This document shows positions 61,281 through 64,000 of a stretch of DNA of 64,000 bases, in pieces (the first letter of the stretch is position 1; the number at the start of each line of letters is the position of its first letter). Under the pieces are notes generated by a model. That model made no database searches and was not told the origin of the DNA. It worked only from the letters and a program-made list of their open reading frames with translations. A program made the position numbers and the translations under genes. The stretch is from JACCSI01 sp035575715 (GTDB lineage: Bacteria > Acidobacteriota > Vicinamibacteria > Vicinamibacterales > UBA2999), in contig DATLXN010000022.1 of NCBI GenBank assembly GCA_035575715.1, positions 133,034-197,033 of the forward strand. Reading direction: 5' to 3'.

Positions 61281-63661
61281 AAATACTTGGCGCGCACCTG
61301 GCGCCACCGCGCTTCGGGCGCGGCCCAGGTGGCGACGACGCGGGCTGGGTCTTCACCGGCCTTGACGCGCTCGAGATGCTGGCGCGAGCCGATCAGCCGC
61401 TCGGTGTTCTCCATCTTGTAAAGGTCACCGTGCAGCTTCCACAGCGCGGCGGCGATCTCCAGGCCCACTCGCGCCGAATACAGCGTCGCGCGATTGGTCA
61501 CGACCATGAACACACCCTGGCACAGCTCTTTGGCGTACTTGCTTGTCGTCGGCGTGAACATCACCGGATAGAAACGGATCCCCGGTAGCGCGCGCTCGTT
61601 CAAAGCTGCGGCCAGCGCACGGCCGTTGATCCACGGCGCGCCAATCTGCTCGAACGGTTGATCGGTGCCGCGACCAACCGAGATGTTCGAGTACTCGATG
61701 GCGCCCACGCCAGGGTAGAGGGTGGCTTGATTGAGATTGCGCATGTTCGGCGACGGATTGATCCACGGCAAACCGGTCTGATCGAACCAGTAATCGCGCC
61801 GCCAATTGGCGTTCTGCACCACGGTCAGCGTCGCGCCGATCTTCTTTTCGCCATTGAACAACCGCGCCAGTTCGCCCAGCGTCATGCCGTGGCGAATCGG
61901 CATCCCCGGCATGTAGGAAATAAACTCGGGCGGGCCTTCTACTGGCGCCCCTTCGATCTGCCAGCCGTTAATCGGATTCGGCCGGTCGAGCACCACCACC
62001 TCAATCTTGCGCTGCGCCGCCTCCTCCATCACATACCCGAGCGTCGACATATAGGTGTAGAAGCGCGTGCCGATGTCCTGCAGGTCGATGACGATCGCGT
62101 CAAGGCCGGCGAGCATGGCGTCGGTCGGCCGCCGGGTGGTGCCGTAGAGCGAATGAATCGTCAGGCCGGTCTGCTCGTCACGCGTGGTGTCGAAGTTGTC
62201 GTCGAGAATCCCGCGAATGCCGTGCTCGGGACTAAACAGCGACACCAGTTGGACGCCCGGCGCCTTGTGAATGAGATCGATCGCCGTGGCACCGTTTGCC
62301 GCGCGACCGGTGTGATTGGTGACTAAGCCGACACGCTTGCCTTTGAGCGGTGCGAACCCATCGCGCACCAGCACGTCGAGCCCTGACAGCACTGGCGCGG
62401 CCGCAGCCGGCGCAACGACCGGCGCGGTACCGAAGTCGGTGCCGGACATGCGCGGCTTCGCGGTGGTAATCGACGGGGCGACTGCCGACAGCGCCGCCGC
62501 GGCGACCGTCGCGATCCGCGCGCGCAGTGCAGTGACGTCGCCTTTCCCGTCCGGGTACAGACGGCTCGACAGGAAGATCACATAGCCGCGCGACGCCGGG
62601 TCAATCCAGATCGACGTGCCGGTGAATCCGGTGTGACCGAACGATCCAATCGGGAACAGCTCACCGCGATTTGACGAGAACGACGTATCGATGTCCCAGC
62701 CCAGGCCGCGGCTGCTCGGCATTCCGGCCGGTGTTGCCGGGGTCGTCATCTTCGCGATGGTTGGCGGCGACAGCACCTGTGGTGAGCCGGGACGGCCGTC
62801 GGACAACAGCATGCGCGCGAAGCGCGCCAGATCGCGCGCCGTGCCAAATAAGCCGGCATGACCCGCGACACCACCCATTCGCCGTGCCGTCGGGTCGTGG
62901 ACTACGCCACGCAGCGGCGCAGCGTCCGGGGTGTTGCACGGCCATCCGGCCATGGCGTCGCAACGCTCGGTCGGTGCGATGCGAGCGTGCTTCGACTGGG
63001 GCGGATTGAACTCGGTGTCGATCATACTGAGCGGCTGAAAAATCTCCTGCCGGGTGTAAGCGTCCAGGGGCTCGCCGCTGACGCGCGCGACGATTTCTCC
63101 GAGCAGAAAAAAATTGATGTCGCTGTAGACGAAGCGCTCGCCGGGCGCGGATGTCGGGACCTCCGCGCGCGCCAGCTCGATCGCCGCGTCATGCCCGCTC
63201 CACGGGTCGGCCAGGTCGACATCAGGACGCAGGCCAGACACATGCGTGAGCAGATGACGGACGGTGATCGCGCCTTTGCCATGGCGTTCGAAGCCGGTGA
63301 CAAACGTCGCGACCGGATCGTTCAGGCGGACGCGCCCTTGCTCGACCAGCTGCATCACCGCCGTGGTCGTCGCGACAACCTTGGTCAGCGAGGCCAAATC
63401 GAAGATCGTGTCGAGGGTCATCGACTCGACCGTCGCGCCTGTGGCGCGCACGCCGTAGGCGCGTTCGAAGAGAATTCGGTTGTCGCGGCCGATCAGGACG
63501 ACCGCGCCTCCGGTCTGCTTGGCAGCGATCGCGTCGTTTACCAGCCGGTCGATCGCCGACAGGCCGCGCATCTCGGCGGCGGGCGGGACCGATTGTGCGT
63601 GGGCCGATACGACGGCGAACGCAGCCAAAACCAGGCTCGTCAACGTCTTAGTTAGAGTCAC
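61268..63661 (-). CDS. Serine beta-lactamase-fold/NamZ (exo-beta-N-acetylmuramidase) fusion protein
   Basis: 797 residues from a GTG at 63661, with a signal peptide (VTLTKTLTSLVLAAFAVVSA). The N-terminal PF00144 domain has SxxK S91-L-T-K94, a YSD motif near 178 and a SFGHTGFTGTSIW segment. The C-terminal half is DUF1343/NamZ (GLDVLVRDGFAPLKGKRVGL, SLFSPEHGIRG, LQDIGTRFYTYMSTL, DRPNPI). NamZ removes non-reducing N-acetylmuramic acid from peptidoglycan. The fusion suggests one secreted protein for muropeptide recycling. A TTG at 63703 is a weaker start. Confidence 0.9.
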   Translation of the reverse strand: MTLTKTLTSLVLAAFAVVSAHAQSVPPAAEMRGLSAIDRLVNDAIAAKQTGGAVVLIGRDNRILFERAYGVRATGATVESMTLDTIFDLASLTKVVATTTAVMQLVEQGRVRLNDPVATFVTGFERHGKGAITVRHLLTHVSGLRPDVDLADPWSGHDAAIELARAEVPTSAPGERFVYSDINFFLLGEIVARVSGEPLDAYTRQEIFQPLSMIDTEFNPPQSKHARIAPTERCDAMAGWPCNTPDAAPLRGVVHDPTARRMGGVAGHAGLFGTARDLARFARMLLSDGRPGSPQVLSPPTIAKMTTPATPAGMPSSRGLGWDIDTSFSSNRGELFPIGSFGHTGFTGTSIWIDPASRGYVIFLSSRLYPDGKGDVTALRARIATVAAAALSAVAPSITTAKPRMSGTDFGTAPVVAPAAAAPVLSGLDVLVRDGFAPLKGKRVGLVTNHTGRAANGATAIDLIHKAPGVQLVSLFSPEHGIRGILDDNFDTTRDEQTGLTIHSLYGTTRRPTDAMLAGLDAIVIDLQDIGTRFYTYMSTLGYVMEEAAQRKIEVVVLDRPNPINGWQIEGAPVEGPPEFISYMPGMPIRHGMTLGELARLFNGEKKIGATLTVVQNANWRRDYWFDQTGLPWINPSPNMRNLNQATLYPGVGAIEYSNISVGRGTDQPFEQIGAPWINGRALAAALNERALPGIRFYPVMFTPTTSKYAKELCQGVFMVVTNRATLYSARVGLEIAAALWKLHGDLYKMENTERLIGSRQHLERVKAGEDPARVVATWAAPEARWRQVRAKYLLYR

Positions 63662-63878
63662 GAGAACTCGCCGCTCCGGTGCACACGTTTTCACTGCGGA
63701 CAAAATACAACAGCAGACACGAAGAACACGAAGATTTGTTTGCGTTTGTCTTCGTGAGCCCGTGCCTTGCGTGCGTTTGGGTCGTCGAAATCGCCTTTTT
63801 CGGGGCTATGTAAAATACACTGAGAGCATTAGAAGAAGCGGGCGCGAGCTGCGCCCCGCAATTGAGGAGATGCAAGCA

Positions 63879-64000
63879 ATGCGTAACGCCAGAAAGCTGC
63901 TGACAGCGATTGCCCTTGGGGCTGCGCTGCTCGTAAGCGCGCTGCCGGCAGCGGCCCAGACCGGCCGCGTCGGGGGCACCATCAAGGACGGCCAGGGTAA
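63879..64000 (+). CDS. Partial secreted protein, likely carboxypeptidase-regulatory-like N-terminus
   Basis: GAGGAG precedes the ATG at 63879. The first residues (MRNARKLLTAIALGAALLVS) form a signal peptide, then AQTGRVGGTIKDGQG, a beginning typical of carboxypeptidase regulatory-like domains seen in acidobacterial TonB-dependent receptors and TPR proteins. The gene continues past the right edge. Confidence 0.7.
   Translation, partial: MRNARKLLTAIALGAALLVSALPAAAQTGRVGGTIKDGQG

Overview
The window is a high-GC bacterial chromosome segment that looks like Acidobacteriota, most likely class Vicinamibacteria. The evidence is a VWFA-related protein of the type common in acidobacteria (27510-28424), many secreted or lipid-anchored peptidases and amidohydrolases (M14, M19, M20, M23, M28, M48), serine hydrolases, and a carboxypeptidase-regulatory-type protein entering at the right edge. 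This placement is inference from gene content; no rRNA is present.

Layout. 1-3.8 kb: two divergent peptidase genes and a small methyltransferase-like membrane protein. 4.2-9.7 kb: two sigma factors flank a compact minus-strand operon of ECF sigma factor, Ser/Thr kinase-TPR, a 110-residue Lys/Ala-rich small protein, and a SagB-type flavin dehydrogenase with an N-terminal PqqD-like segment. It is a candidate uncharacterised RiPP-type peptide maturation system. 9.8-25 kb: secreted hydrolases, a class A beta-lactamase-like protein preceded by a 50-residue metallothionein, an aconitase-family enzyme, a MATE exporter and an M20 amidohydrolase. 25-33 kb: a quinone reductase; a SurA-N/DsbA-like thiol oxidoreductase whose CPYC motif reads UGA-P-Y-C with a hairpin just downstream (candidate selenoprotein); and a molybdenum hydroxylase operon ending in a 31-residue membrane microprotein. 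33-43 kb: a MoaD-like protein with an aldehyde:ferredoxin oxidoreductase, gamma-glutamyltransferase, a proline racemase-family enzyme, an HDAC-family deacetylase, an ornithine-cyclodeaminase-family protein and a TPR protein.

43.7-48.9 kb is one tightly coupled minus-strand operon: VapB-like antitoxin, VapC PIN toxin, CHASE2-adenylate cyclase, M48 protease and an MscS channel carrying a cyclic-nucleotide-binding domain. The first four genes are linked by 4-bp ATGA overlaps. A cyclase and a putative cNMP-responsive channel in one transcript suggest local signalling. A tRNA-Glu gene follows. 49.3-52.9 kb: an M23 peptidase, then a cupredoxin-like lipoprotein, ctaB and a DUF420 gene (cytochrome oxidase assembly).

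About 52.83-61.2 kb is an integrated element. It has a P4-type tyrosine integrase, an AlpA-like regulator, a DUF3631 ATPase, an orphan Mrr-like endonuclease domain, a set of zinc-ribbon membrane proteins and an XRE regulator. Paired TAGGTAGC repeats lie inside both ends, and a 13-bp direct repeat marks the possible att core at the 3' end of the DUF420 gene. After the element come a beta-lactamase/NamZ fusion and the start of a secreted protein.

Three families of short repeats occupy intergenic spaces and sometimes encode the C-terminal tails of neighbouring proteins.
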